Positions 52,732 to 59,952 of a stretch of DNA of 64,000 nt are shown here, in pieces. The position numbers and the translations under genes were made by a program. Positions within the stretch are counted from its first letter, which is position 1. The number at the start of each line of letters is the position of its first letter. The stretch is from UBA2862 sp045658005 (GTDB lineage Bacteria; Bacillota; Clostridia; Christensenellales; Aristaeellaceae), in contig JAZOUD010000133.1 in assembly GCA_045658005.1 (NCBI GenBank), forward strand, positions 52,938 through 116,937. The letters are read 5' to 3'. Below the pieces are notes generated by a model that saw only the letters and a list, made by a program, of their open reading frames with translations, had not been told where the DNA came from and searched no databases.

Positions 52732-53463
52732 ATGATTTCCTTCATCGATCGGGCCGCGCTCAGCCTTCTCGGCGCGACTGCCTATTACCTGTTCTTCCTG
52801 AATGCCACGGGCAGCATACCCCTCGCCTGCGGGGCGGCGTTTGCCTGCACGGCATTGAGCCGCATGCTGTTGAGGGGGCTGCCGATCGTCCATCGGGCCA
52901 CCGCTGCCCAGGCCCGGGCGGAGCTGTTGCGCATCGCGGGGCTGGACGACGAGGCCGCCGTGCGTGCCCTCGAGGCTCTGGTCCAAACGCGCTGGCCCGG
53001 CGAATCCTTTCGACTCACGCCGGTACTGAAGCACCCGGAGGCGACGGTGTCCTCCGGGGATGTGTTGAACGCCTGGAAAGCCAATCGGGACGCCGAACGC
53101 CTGGTGGTCGCCGCCACCTGCCCCTGCGAGCCCCGGGCGGCGTTCTATGCCAGGGAATTGCGCGGTCCCGTCGTGGCGATCGTGGACAGCCGTAGGCTGA
53201 CCCGGCTGCTGCGGGCCCTGCCCGCCGATCAACTGCCCCATCCCCCGCGCCTCAGGCCGGGCGCAGTGATCCGGCGCCTCTGGGTGGGCCTGGAATCGTC
53301 GCGGTTCACGCCCGGCGGCGCCCTGCTGGCCCTGTCGATGCTCGGCATTTACATCCTGACCGGCAACGGCTGGTACCTGTTCCCCGCGCTGGCCGTCGCG
53401 GCCCACGCGGGCGTCGCGCTGATCCGCCACGGCAGCGGCAGGCGGCTGTTTGAGGACGATTGA
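52732..53463 (+). CDS. Membrane protein of unknown function
   Basis: This 243-residue protein has two hydrophobic segments at the N terminus (about 8-40), a soluble core of about 130 residues, and two more at the C terminus (about 200-232). The core contains ERLVVAATCPCEPRAAFYARELRGPVVAIVDSRRL, which loosely recalls restriction-endonuclease-like folds where a threonine-rich strand precedes a V-I-D strand; I do not see the catalytic pattern and treat this as weak. AGAGGA precedes the ATG. It is convergent with yhbY. Confidence 0.6.
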   Translation: MISFIDRAALSLLGATAYYLFFLNATGSIPLACGAAFACTALSRMLLRGLPIVHRATAAQARAELLRIAGLDDEAAVRALEALVQTRWPGESFRLTPVLKHPEATVSSGDVLNAWKANRDAERLVVAATCPCEPRAAFYARELRGPVVAIVDSRRLTRLLRALPADQLPHPPRLRPGAVIRRLWVGLESSRFTPGGALLALSMLGIYILTGNGWYLFPALAVAAHAGVALIRHGSGRRLFEDD

Positions 53464-53507
53464 GGGAATGCGGAGACATTGGCCAGGCGCAGGATCGCGC
53501 GCCTGTC

Positions 53508-53804
53508 CTACAGCTCCTCCAGCTTGATCTTCGAATTCTCCCGGGCCTGGCGGTAAATGCAGAACTTGCTGCCGATGGTCTGCACCGGCTCGGCGTGCAC
53601 CCGCTCACACAGCGCGTCGCAGGCCTGACGGGTGGAATCGAAGGGGGCGTTCTTCTGAACCGTCACCTTGATCAGCTCCCGGGCCTCCAGGGCATCCCAG
53701 CACTGCTTGACCAGATTGTCGTTGATGCCCTCCTTGCCGATATGCAAAACCGGCTCCATCGTGTTGCACATGGACCGCAGCGCGGCCCTCTGCTTGGTCG
53801 TCAT
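53508..53804 (-). CDS. yhbY: YhbY-type ribosome-associated RNA-binding protein
   Basis: This 98-residue CRS1-YhbY (CRM) domain protein binds pre-50S particles. The motif LHIGKEGINDNLVKQCWDALEARELIKVTV is typical, with the GxxG-like loop GKEG. ATG at 53804 follows GGAGG by eight bases; an in-frame Met six codons upstream lacks a site. It ends the nth-obg-yhbY run, a common neighbourhood for ribosome assembly genes. Confidence 0.9.
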   Translation of the reverse strand: MTTKQRAALRSMCNTMEPVLHIGKEGINDNLVKQCWDALEARELIKVTVQKNAPFDSTRQACDALCERVHAEPVQTIGSKFCIYRQARENSKIKLEEL

Positions 53805-53828
53805 ACGAATAACCTCCGTCAATTCTGA

Positions 53829-55103
53829 TTACTCAACAAAGTCGAATTCCATATCCCCGATCACCACGCTGTCGCCCTCCTTCGCGCCCTTTTCCCGCAG
53901 GGCGTCGATCACGCCCAGGCGGCGCAGGGAGCGATGGAACCAGTTCAGGGATTCCTCGTTATCGAAGTTCACCGATTCGATCAAGCGATCCATCTCCCGT
54001 CCGGAGACGAAGTAGACGCCGCCGTCCACCTCGACGGTGAAGGGCACGCCCTGGGCCAGCGCGTCGGCGTCGCCCAGCGCCTCCTCCGCGAACGGCTCGG
54101 CGGGCGGACAGGTGTCCAGCAGCTTCACCGTGGCGTAGAGCAGGGCGTCGAAATTCTGGCGCGTGGCTGCGGAGACCGGGTAGATGTCGATGCCCGTGCC
54201 CGCCAGCTTGTCCCGCAGGCGCTTCAGGTTCTCCTCGGCCCCCGGCAGGTCCATCTTGTTGGCCACCACGATCATGGGCCGGTTCTTCAGGTCGCCGTAG
54301 GCCTCCAGCTCCTTCATGATGGCGTCGTAGTCCTCCAGCGGGTCCCGGCCTTCGCTGCCAGCGATGTCCAGCACGTGCAGCAGCATCCGCGTGCGCTCCA
54401 CGTGGCGCAAAAAGGCATGCCCCAGGCCCACGCCCTGGGCCGCGCCCTCCACCAGGCCGGGGATGTCCGCCAGAACAAAGCTGGCCTCGCCGTGCTTGAC
54501 GATGCCCAGATTGGGCTGGAGGGTGGTGAAGTGATAGTTGGCGATCTTGGGCCGCGCCGCCGTCACCACGGACAGTATCGTGGATTTGCCCACGTTGGGA
54601 AAGCCCACCAGGCCCACGTCGGCGATGGACTTCAGCTCCAGGGTCAGCTCGATGACCTCCCGCTTCTCCCCCGGTTTGGCGAATTGGGGGGCCTGGCGGG
54701 TGGGCGTAGCGAAATGCTGGTTCCCGAAGCCGCCGTTGCCGCCCCGCACCAGCGTCTTGCGCTCGCCGGGGGTGTACAGGTCCAGCAGCAGCATGCCCGT
54801 GGCCTTCTGACGCACCACCGTTCCCGGGGGCACCTCGATCACCACCGGCTCGCCGGACTTGCCCGTGCGCCGGTTCGCCATGCCGTCGCCACCGTTGCCG
54901 GCGGTGAACTTGCGCTTGTAGCGGAAGTCCATCAGCGTGTGCATGCGCTCGGAGGCCTCGAAGATCACGTCCCCGCCCCGGCCGCCGTCGCCGCCGTCCG
55001 GCCCGCCGGCCTGCACGTATTTTTCCCGGTGGAAGGACACGCAGCCGTTGCCGCCGTCTCCCGCCTTGACCGTGATGGTCACAACATCAACAAACAATGC
55101 CAT
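53829..55103 (-). CDS. obgE: GTPase Obg
   Basis: This 424-residue essential GTPase takes part in 50S assembly, stringent response and, in Bacillus, sporulation. The glycine-rich Obg fold (VKAGDGGNGCVSFHREKYV, many GG pairs) runs to about 158. The G domain has GFPNVGKSTI, DIPGLVEGA and NKMDLPGAEENL. A C-terminal OCT domain (from about 350) completes it. The start ATG at 55103 lies two bases past the nth stop, which carries the GGAGAA ribosome site. Confidence 0.96.
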   Translation of the reverse strand: MALFVDVVTITVKAGDGGNGCVSFHREKYVQAGGPDGGDGGRGGDVIFEASERMHTLMDFRYKRKFTAGNGGDGMANRRTGKSGEPVVIEVPPGTVVRQKATGMLLLDLYTPGERKTLVRGGNGGFGNQHFATPTRQAPQFAKPGEKREVIELTLELKSIADVGLVGFPNVGKSTILSVVTAARPKIANYHFTTLQPNLGIVKHGEASFVLADIPGLVEGAAQGVGLGHAFLRHVERTRMLLHVLDIAGSEGRDPLEDYDAIMKELEAYGDLKNRPMIVVANKMDLPGAEENLKRLRDKLAGTGIDIYPVSAATRQNFDALLYATVKLLDTCPPAEPFAEEALGDADALAQGVPFTVEVDGGVYFVSGREMDRLIESVNFDNEESLNWFHRSLRRLGVIDALREKGAKEGDSVVIGDMEFDFVE

Positions 55104-55105
55104 AG

Positions 55106-55738
55106 TCAATTCTCCATGTGTTTTTCGCAGAGCCCGCCGTTCAGGGGGCAGTGCTCGCACTCGGGCTTGCGGGCGTGGCAGCAGCGCCGCCCGTGCCAGA
55201 TGATCAGGTGGTGGCCCAGGGACCAGATGTCCCGATCCAGTATGGCCCGCAGCTGCTCCTCCACCTTTTCAGGCGTATTGCCGTCAGCCAGGCCGATGCG
55301 CCGGGACACCCGGAAGACGTGGGTGTCCACGGGGATCTGGTCGTCCCCGAAGGCGGCCAGCAGCACCACCCCGGCGGTCTTCTGTCCCACGCCGGGCAGC
55401 GCCATCAGTTCCTTGCGGGTGGAGGGCACCTTGCCGTCGTACTGCGCCACCAGCGCGCGGCTGGCGGCGACGATGTTCTTCGCCTTGTTGTGATAGAGGC
55501 CGCACTCGCGGATCAGCGGCTCCAATTCCTCCGGCTCCAGCTTCGCCATGGCGAAGGCGTCCGGGTATTGGGGAAAGAGTCGCGCCGTGACCATGTTTAC
55601 CCGCTTGTCGGTACACTGGGCGGAGAGGATCGTGGCGATCAGCGTCTCGTATGGATTGGCGAAGTGCAGCTCGGGCTTCGCCTCCGGGTACAGCTGATGA
55701 AGCGCCTCCATCACCTGCGCGGCGCGACTGGCATCCAT
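55106..55738 (-). CDS. nth: Endonuclease III (DNA glycosylase/AP lyase)
   Basis: This 210-residue base-excision-repair enzyme removes oxidised pyrimidines. The helix-hairpin-helix LPGVGQKTAGVVLLAAFG contains the catalytic Lys, and VDTHVFRVSRRIGL the catalytic Asp. The C-terminal 4Fe-4S cluster ligands read C-x6-C-x2-C-x6-C (CHARKPECEHCPLNGGLC), one residue longer in the last gap than the usual x5. ATG at 55738 follows GGAGGG by eight bases. It is first in the nth-obg-yhbY transcript. Confidence 0.95.
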   Translation of the reverse strand: MDASRAAQVMEALHQLYPEAKPELHFANPYETLIATILSAQCTDKRVNMVTARLFPQYPDAFAMAKLEPEELEPLIRECGLYHNKAKNIVAASRALVAQYDGKVPSTRKELMALPGVGQKTAGVVLLAAFGDDQIPVDTHVFRVSRRIGLADGNTPEKVEEQLRAILDRDIWSLGHHLIIWHGRRCCHARKPECEHCPLNGGLCEKHMEN

Positions 55739-55784
55739 GTGCGTTCCCTCCATTCGGGCACAAGCCCGCCTTTGTATGGCTATA

Positions 55785-55814
55785 ATTATACATTCCCTTC
55801 CGCCGTCTGGTCAA
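55785..55814 (-). promoter_or_regulatory. Promoter of nth-obg-yhbY
   Basis: On the minus strand TTGACC (55814-55809) and TATAAT (55790-55785) are spaced 18 bases, about 40 bases before the nth start. Confidence 0.75.
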
Positions 55815-55828
55815 GCATGTTTCGGTTT

Positions 55829-55942
55829 ATTCCAAAATGTGTTTGGCGCAGATCATTCCAATACATCCGCGATTCAGTTTTGGAGAATTGAATGCTTGTC
55901 ATTCCAAAAAAATCAGCCTTGACAACCCAGTTTTGTTGGAAT
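55829..55942. promoter_or_regulatory. Cluster of ATTCCAA motifs upstream of the convergent RNA locus
   Basis: ATTCCAA occurs at 55829-55835, 55855-55861 and 55901-55907, and inverted (TTGGAAT) at 55936-55942, inside the spacer of the rightward promoter. The clustering in a stretch of about 110 bases suggests binding sites for a regulator, but no protein is known to me for this motif. Confidence 0.4.
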
Positions 55943-55947
55943 ATAAT
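55919..55947 (+). promoter_or_regulatory. Consensus promoter of a short rightward RNA
   Basis: TTGACA (55919-55924) and TATAAT (55942-55947) are spaced exactly 17 bases. No convincing gene start follows; only the short stretch up to the terminator at 56030-56064 is transcribed. Confidence 0.85.
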
Positions 55948-55953
55948 ATAAAC

Positions 55954-56064
55954 GAAGAGCGAACCACGCACGCGGTTGCTCCTTAGATTCGATTGTTCCC
56001 TATATGTGATTCTCTCGAATCACAAAAACAACCGTCACTTGGCAGAGTGGCGGTTGCTTTTTTT
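55954..56064 (+). ncRNA. Predicted small RNA of about 110 nt, possible antitoxin RNA
   Basis: It begins about seven bases after the -10 at 55942-55947 and ends at the T7 run of the terminator. Its first ~30 nt (AAGAGCGAAC, then GCGGTTGCTCCT) match the leader of the opposing transcript. An internal hairpin (TGTGATT/AATCACA, about 56004-56023) lies in the middle. The last ~40 nt are perfectly antisense to the end of the leftward mRNA. The only frames present start with TTG and lack a ribosome site, so I read it as non-coding. A strong consensus promoter and a clear terminator support a real transcript. Confidence 0.65.
56030..56064. terminator. Shared bidirectional terminator of the convergent pair
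   Basis: Nine-bp arms (56030-56038 and 56047-56055, one G-U pair) are followed by T7 on the plus strand (56058-56064). On the minus strand the run GTTGTTTTTG (A5 at 56024-56028) follows. The stop codon of the small peptide gene lies in the first arm. Confidence 0.85.
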
Positions 56065-56121
56065 GCGATCCCTCACGATGATCGTGACGGTATACCTTCC
56101 TATGTGGAATGTAATACGCAT
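56035..56121 (-). CDS. 28-residue peptide gene, candidate type I toxin
   Basis: The peptide reads MRITFHIGRYTVT then IIVRDRKKSNRHSAK. It has a short hydrophobic, beta-prone middle and a strongly basic tail, with no long membrane helix. The ATG at 56121 is preceded by AAGGAGGTG at seven-base spacing, the best ribosome site of any short frame in the window. Its last codons and TGA lie inside the terminator stem. A TTGACA-N17-TAAAAT promoter lies about 80 bases upstream. I know no named family with certainty. The mRNA would be about 170 nt, with a hairpin-prone leader. It could also be a leader-type or regulatory peptide. Confidence 0.65.
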   Translation of the reverse strand: MRITFHIGRYTVTIIVRDRKKSNRHSAK

Positions 56122-56200
56122 GGTCCCCACCTCCTTTCGGAGATGTAGGAGCAACCGCCTGTGCGTTTGTTGTTCGCTCTTGTCCCTTTCGGGCAGTTAT

Positions 56201-56229
56201 ATTTTATCGTAGAATTGCATAGTTGTCAA
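56201..56229 (-). promoter_or_regulatory. Promoter of the 28-residue peptide gene
   Basis: On the minus strand TTGACA (56229-56224) and TAAAAT (56206-56201) are spaced exactly 17 bases. Like the opposing promoter it starts TTGACAAC, and it is followed by an AAGAGCGAAC leader, indicating that the two promoter-leader units share ancestry. It lies at the very end of the DUF3343 gene. Confidence 0.85.
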
Positions 56230-56232
56230 CCG

Positions 56233-56496
56233 CTATACCGGCGCGACCCTCAGTCTCGCCCCGTCGTATTCCGCCCGGTACAGCCCGATCAGGTTGCCGG
56301 GGTTTGCGGCCATGAGCGCCCGGCGCACGTCGTTCAGGCGCTCCATGGGAAAGCGCACAGACAGACCGCAGCCCATCGATATATCCCGGGGCGTGGTGAC
56401 CACCTGGGTGGGCACGCCGCGCTGGCGCAGCGTCGCCTCGAAGCGCAGCACCTGCTGGCGCGAGCGAAACGCCGCTACGCCGTATACATCCCGCAT
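56233..56496 (-). CDS. DUF3343 protein (possible Se/S carrier-like)
   Basis: This 87-residue protein matches the DUF3343 family: an early GVAAFRSRQQVLRFEATLRQRGV segment, then TPRDISMGCGLSVRF with a conserved GCG in which the Cys could carry sulfur or selenium. GGAGGAG precedes the ATG at 56496. It is divergent from a cysteine-desulfurase-like gene 109 bases away, a pairing seen in other Clostridia and consistent with sulfur or selenium delivery. The function is inferred from the motif and the neighbour. Confidence 0.78.
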   Translation of the reverse strand: MRDVYGVAAFRSRQQVLRFEATLRQRGVPTQVVTTPRDISMGCGLSVRFPMERLNDVRRALMAANPGNLIGLYRAEYDGARLRVAPV

Positions 56497-56605
56497 AGTG
56501 TCTCCTCCGTTCCAATGGATTCACGCGCCGGCTCATAAAGGGGACCCGGCGCATGTATCCTATACTACGCGAACGATCCTTCGCATGTGAAGGAGGAAAC
56601 CAGGC

Positions 56606-57739
56606 ATGCAGATCTATTTTGACAACGCCGCCACGAGCCATCCAAAGCCATCCGCTGTGGTCCAAGCCGTGGCAAAGGCGCTGACCGAAACCAACGCCAA
56701 CCCCGGCCGTTCCGGCCATCGGGCCGCCATCGAGGCGGCGCGCGTCGTGCTGGATTGCCGGGAGCGCCTGGCTGCCCTGCTGGGCGCAGGCGACCCGATG
56801 CACGTCGTACACTGCTTCAACTGCACCGACGCGCTGAACCAGGCCATCAAGGGCAGCCTGCACGTGGGTGACCATGTCGTTGCCACCTGCCTGGAGCACA
56901 ACTCGGTGCTGCGGGTGCTGCACGCTCTGGCAACGCGCGGGCGCATCACGCTGACGCTGGTGCCGCCCCGGCCGGACGGCTTCGTGGACCCCGGGGACGT
57001 GGGCGACGCACTAACGCCCGATACCGCTCTGATCGTCTGCACCCACGCCAGCAACGTCACCGGGGCGATCCAACCCGTGGCCGCCATCGGCCAGGTAGCG
57101 AAGGCAGCGGGTGTGCGCTATCTGATCGACGGTGCCCAGGCCCTGGGCGGCATGCCGGTGGATGTGAAGGCGCTGGGCTGTGACCTGTACGCATTTCCCG
57201 GTCATAAATCCCTGCTGGGACCTCAGGGCACCGGTGGGCTGTACATCGCCGGGGGCATTTGGCTCAATCCCCTTCGGGAAGGCGGCACCGGCACCGATTC
57301 CAACAGCCTGCTGCAGCCGGAGACGCTGCCCGAGCGCTACGAATCCGGCACGGTGAACCTCCCCGGCATCGCGGGGCTGGCGGCGGGCTGCGCCTACGTG
57401 ACGCCCCGGCTTTCCCAGATCATGATGCAGGAACGGGAGCTGACCCAGGCCCTCTATGACGGCCTTGACGCCATGGCCGGCATCACGCTGTACAGCCCCG
57501 CCCAGGAGGCCGGACGGGCGGGCATCGTGTGCTTTAACGTGGGCGATCTCCCCTCTGCCCAGGTCGCCGACGCCCTGGCCCGCAGGGATATCGCCGTGCG
57601 GGGCGGCCTGCACTGCGCCCCCGAGGCGCACCGCTTCCTGGGCACGCTCCTACGCGGCGCCGTGCGGGCCAGCATCGGCCACGCCAACACCTTTGAAGAG
57701 GTCGAGCGGTTTTTACAGGCTGTACGCGCGCTGCTGTGA
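56606..57739 (+). CDS. Cysteine-desulfurase-family aminotransferase
   Basis: This 377-residue PLP enzyme of class V is of the short cysteine-desulfurase-like type. The start IYFDNAATSHPKP, the PLP-Lys segment DLYAFPGHKSLLGPQGTGGLYI, and a late RGGLHCAPEAHRFLGT with the candidate catalytic Cys are visible. It likely removes sulfur from cysteine (or selenium from selenocysteine), possibly for the divergent DUF3343 protein. AAGGAGGAAA precedes the ATG. No SufU or IscU scaffold gene is adjacent. Confidence 0.85.
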   Translation: MQIYFDNAATSHPKPSAVVQAVAKALTETNANPGRSGHRAAIEAARVVLDCRERLAALLGAGDPMHVVHCFNCTDALNQAIKGSLHVGDHVVATCLEHNSVLRVLHALATRGRITLTLVPPRPDGFVDPGDVGDALTPDTALIVCTHASNVTGAIQPVAAIGQVAKAAGVRYLIDGAQALGGMPVDVKALGCDLYAFPGHKSLLGPQGTGGLYIAGGIWLNPLREGGTGTDSNSLLQPETLPERYESGTVNLPGIAGLAAGCAYVTPRLSQIMMQERELTQALYDGLDAMAGITLYSPAQEAGRAGIVCFNVGDLPSAQVADALARRDIAVRGGLHCAPEAHRFLGTLLRGAVRASIGHANTFEEVERFLQAVRALL

Positions 57740-57791
57740 ATACATATCCCGTCCCATGTCGGGGCATACTGCGTTTCGGAGGTGGATTGCC

Positions 57792-57962
57792 ATGCCGATG
57801 AGCGAATGCCGCAACTGCCACAGGATGATGGATTCCAGGGCCTTCCGTTCCTGCGCCGATTGCGGCGCGCCGCTGTGCGACGACTGCGCCAACGAATACT
57901 CGGGCCTCTGCCCCGACTGCGACCGTGTGGAACCGGGATGGGTGTTTCACAATCTGTATTGA
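57792..57962 (+). CDS. Small zinc-ribbon protein
   Basis: This 56-residue protein has four Cys pairs: ECRNCHRM, SCADCGA, LCDDCAN and LCPDCDR. They suit two zinc-binding knuckles. A short C-terminal tail PGWVFHNLY follows. ATG at 57792 has CGGAGGTG nine bases upstream. It follows the desulfurase-like gene by 52 bases in the same direction, so it could be co-transcribed. No function can be assigned; it resembles zinc ribbons that mediate protein contacts. Confidence 0.7.
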   Translation: MPMSECRNCHRMMDSRAFRSCADCGAPLCDDCANEYSGLCPDCDRVEPGWVFHNLY

Positions 57963-57967
57963 CGTGC

Positions 57968-57996
57968 TTGCACAAAGTGCCTCCAGGCGGTATAAT
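57968..57996 (+). promoter_or_regulatory. Promoter of gpsA
   Basis: TTGCAC (57968-57973) and TATAAT (57991-57996) are spaced 17 bases, 33 bases before the start codon. Confidence 0.75.
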
Positions 57997-58029
57997 GATC
58001 GCATAACAAACTGCATGGAGGCGCTTATC

Positions 58030-59094
58030 ATGTCACGTTTGAATAGTCCTGATCCGAACCATGTCAACAATCCCACCCCCGCGTCCATCGGCGTGCTTGG
58101 CGCGGGCACCTGGGGCATCGCGCTGACCCGCATGCTGACCAACCTGGGCCACGGGGTGACGGTCTGGTCGGCGCTGCCGGAGGAGATCGAGCGGCTCAGC
58201 GCCACGCGACGCCAGCCCAACCTGCCGGACATGGTCATCCCCGAGGCCACCGACTTTACCACCGATATCGCCGAAGCCTGTGAAGGCCGGGACGTGCTGT
58301 TGTTTGCCGTGCCGTCTGTCTACGTGCGCGCCACGGCCCGCGCTGCCGCGCCCCACATCCGTGACGGCCAGATCATCGTGGACGTGGCCAAGGGCATGGA
58401 GCCGGACACGCTGTTGACGATGACCCAGGTCATACGCAGCGAGCTGGACCGTCACGGCCCGCACGACAACGCGCTGGTGGCCCTGTCCGGCCCCACCCAC
58501 GCCGAGGAGGTGGCCCGGGATCTGCCCACCACCATCGTCTCCGCTTGCACCGATGTGCAGGCGGCGCGGCGCGTGCAGGACATCTTCATGAATTCCTGCC
58601 TGCGGGTGTATACGAATACCGACATCGAGGGCGTCGAGCTGTGCGGCGCGGTGAAGAACATCATCGCACTGGCCTCGGGCATATCCACGGGCCTGGGCTA
58701 CGGCGACAACGCACGGGCGGCGCTGATCACCCGGGGCATGGCCGAAATCACCCGCCTGGGCAAGGCCATGGGCTGCAACGAGCGCACCTTCTCGGGTCTG
58801 GCGGGCATGGGCGATTTGATCGTCACCGCCACCAGCCGCCACAGCCGCAACAATCGCTGCGGGCAGCTGATCGGCGAGGGCGTGCCCCCGAAGGCGGCCA
58901 TCGCCCGGATTGGCATGGTCGTGGAAGGCATCAACGCCCTGTCCGCCACGATGCAGCTGGCTGAGCGCTACGCTGTCGAGATGCCCATCACCGAGGCCGT
59001 GGACCAGATCGTCAATCGCGGCATGGCCCCCCGGGAGGTGGTCTATACCCTGATGACCCGGGAAAAGGCTTCGGAAAACCCGTCGGGGCAATGA
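58030..59094 (+). CDS. gpsA: NAD(P)-dependent glycerol-3-phosphate dehydrogenase
   Basis: This 354-residue enzyme makes sn-glycerol 3-phosphate from dihydroxyacetone phosphate for phospholipid synthesis. The nucleotide-binding IGVLGAGTWGIALTRML, the substrate site LSGPTHAEEVARDLPT, and VELCGAVKNIIALASGI with the catalytic Lys are intact, as is GDNARAALITRGMAEI. ATG at 58030 follows GGAGG at nine bases. A 17-residue tail precedes the Rossmann motif. It is a single-gene unit with its own promoter. Confidence 0.95.
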   Translation: MSRLNSPDPNHVNNPTPASIGVLGAGTWGIALTRMLTNLGHGVTVWSALPEEIERLSATRRQPNLPDMVIPEATDFTTDIAEACEGRDVLLFAVPSVYVRATARAAAPHIRDGQIIVDVAKGMEPDTLLTMTQVIRSELDRHGPHDNALVALSGPTHAEEVARDLPTTIVSACTDVQAARRVQDIFMNSCLRVYTNTDIEGVELCGAVKNIIALASGISTGLGYGDNARAALITRGMAEITRLGKAMGCNERTFSGLAGMGDLIVTATSRHSRNNRCGQLIGEGVPPKAAIARIGMVVEGINALSATMQLAERYAVEMPITEAVDQIVNRGMAPREVVYTLMTREKASENPSGQ

Positions 59095-59157
59095 AAGAGT
59101 AATAATGAATAATCCGTATTTTCCTGTCTGAACAGCTCCAAAATTTTAAAAGCCTGT

Positions 59158-59186
59158 GGACAGCGCCGCTTTTCTATGCTATCATA
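59158..59186 (+). promoter_or_regulatory. Promoter of the zinc-ribbon protein gene at 59226
   Basis: TGGACA (59158-59163) and TATCAT (59181-59186) are spaced 17 bases with TGC before the -10, about 40 bases before the start. Confidence 0.65.
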
Positions 59187-59225
59187 ATAGTGTAGCATTA
59201 ATCTGTTTCCCGATGGAGGTCAACC

Positions 59226-59894
59226 ATGCCGCTGTATGCCTGTCCCCGCTGTCACTACATTTTTCCCTCGCCCGACAAGCCCTCTGCCTGCCCTGAATGC
59301 GGCCATCAGTGGCCCTTGCCTGCCAGCGAGCTGGAATTCGATACCTTCTATCTGAACCGACTATCCCGCATTCGCAACGCGCATCTGCCGGGCATGAGCG
59401 TGGATGAGCGCAACTGGACGCTGGTCCTGCTCTTCCTGAACAAGCCGAAGGTCTCGTTCTACACTGCCCACCTGCTGCGCCACTATGTGCTGGAAGCGAC
59501 GCCGGAGCTCTGCCTGGACACCTACAAGGGCTTTCGCTGGGAGTTCACGCGCCGGGTGAAACAGGACAGGATCTCCCTGCAGCTGGAGGGATACAGGGAA
59601 TCCCGGCTCCTGATGCGCAGGGAGGACGGCACCCCGCTGGTCAAGGGCTGGGCGCACTACGGCGAAGCCCTTCGCCTGCTGTACCGCTTTGAAGCGCCGG
59701 ACCCTCACAAGGCCCCAAACCTCGGGAACATCAACCGCATCGACCTAGAGAAAATCAGCTCGGTCCCCTCCCCCGCTTACAGCCAGTTCCTGTGGGATTG
59801 GCTGGACGCGGTGAAGGACGTACCCTCGCCGATGGGTTCTGTGCTGCCCGAGGCAAAGCCGCTTTTGAAGCTGATGAAAAAGGAACAGACATAG
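59226..59894 (+). CDS. Hypothetical protein with N-terminal zinc ribbon
   Basis: This 222-residue protein begins with a zinc ribbon (YACPRCHYIFP, then ACPECGHQWP, residues about 4-28). The rest is a soluble alpha/beta domain I do not recognise, with many aromatic and basic residues (RHYVLEATPELCLDTYKGFR). No catalytic motif is visible. GGAGG precedes the ATG. It is closed by a 20-bp hairpin. DNA or RNA binding is possible given the zinc ribbon, but this is only inference. Confidence 0.65.
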   Translation: MPLYACPRCHYIFPSPDKPSACPECGHQWPLPASELEFDTFYLNRLSRIRNAHLPGMSVDERNWTLVLLFLNKPKVSFYTAHLLRHYVLEATPELCLDTYKGFRWEFTRRVKQDRISLQLEGYRESRLLMRREDGTPLVKGWAHYGEALRLLYRFEAPDPHKAPNLGNINRIDLEKISSVPSPAYSQFLWDWLDAVKDVPSPMGSVLPEAKPLLKLMKKEQT

Positions 59895-59940
59895 ATGAAT
59901 GAACGAACTGCCCGGAATATCGGGCAGTTCGTTCATTCAT
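59895..59940 (+). terminator. 20-bp perfect hairpin after the zinc-ribbon protein gene
   Basis: Arms 59895-59914 and 59921-59940 pair perfectly around a 6-base loop and begin one base after the stop codon. A T4 run lies a few bases further. It separates this gene from the convergent gene at 59953-60210. Confidence 0.8.
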
Positions 59941-59952
59941 ACGCTTTTCGAT

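Noticed and set aside
52732..53463. Restriction-endonuclease-like reading of the unknown membrane protein
   Set aside because: One strand-turn-strand stretch resembles Mrr-like folds, but the acidic and Lys catalytic pattern is not visible, so I leave it as unknown.
55976..56212. A 78-codon rightward frame across the convergent RNA locus
   Set aside because: It begins with TTG, has no ribosome site, runs through the terminator hairpin and is the complement of the better-supported 28-codon gene; composition explains it.
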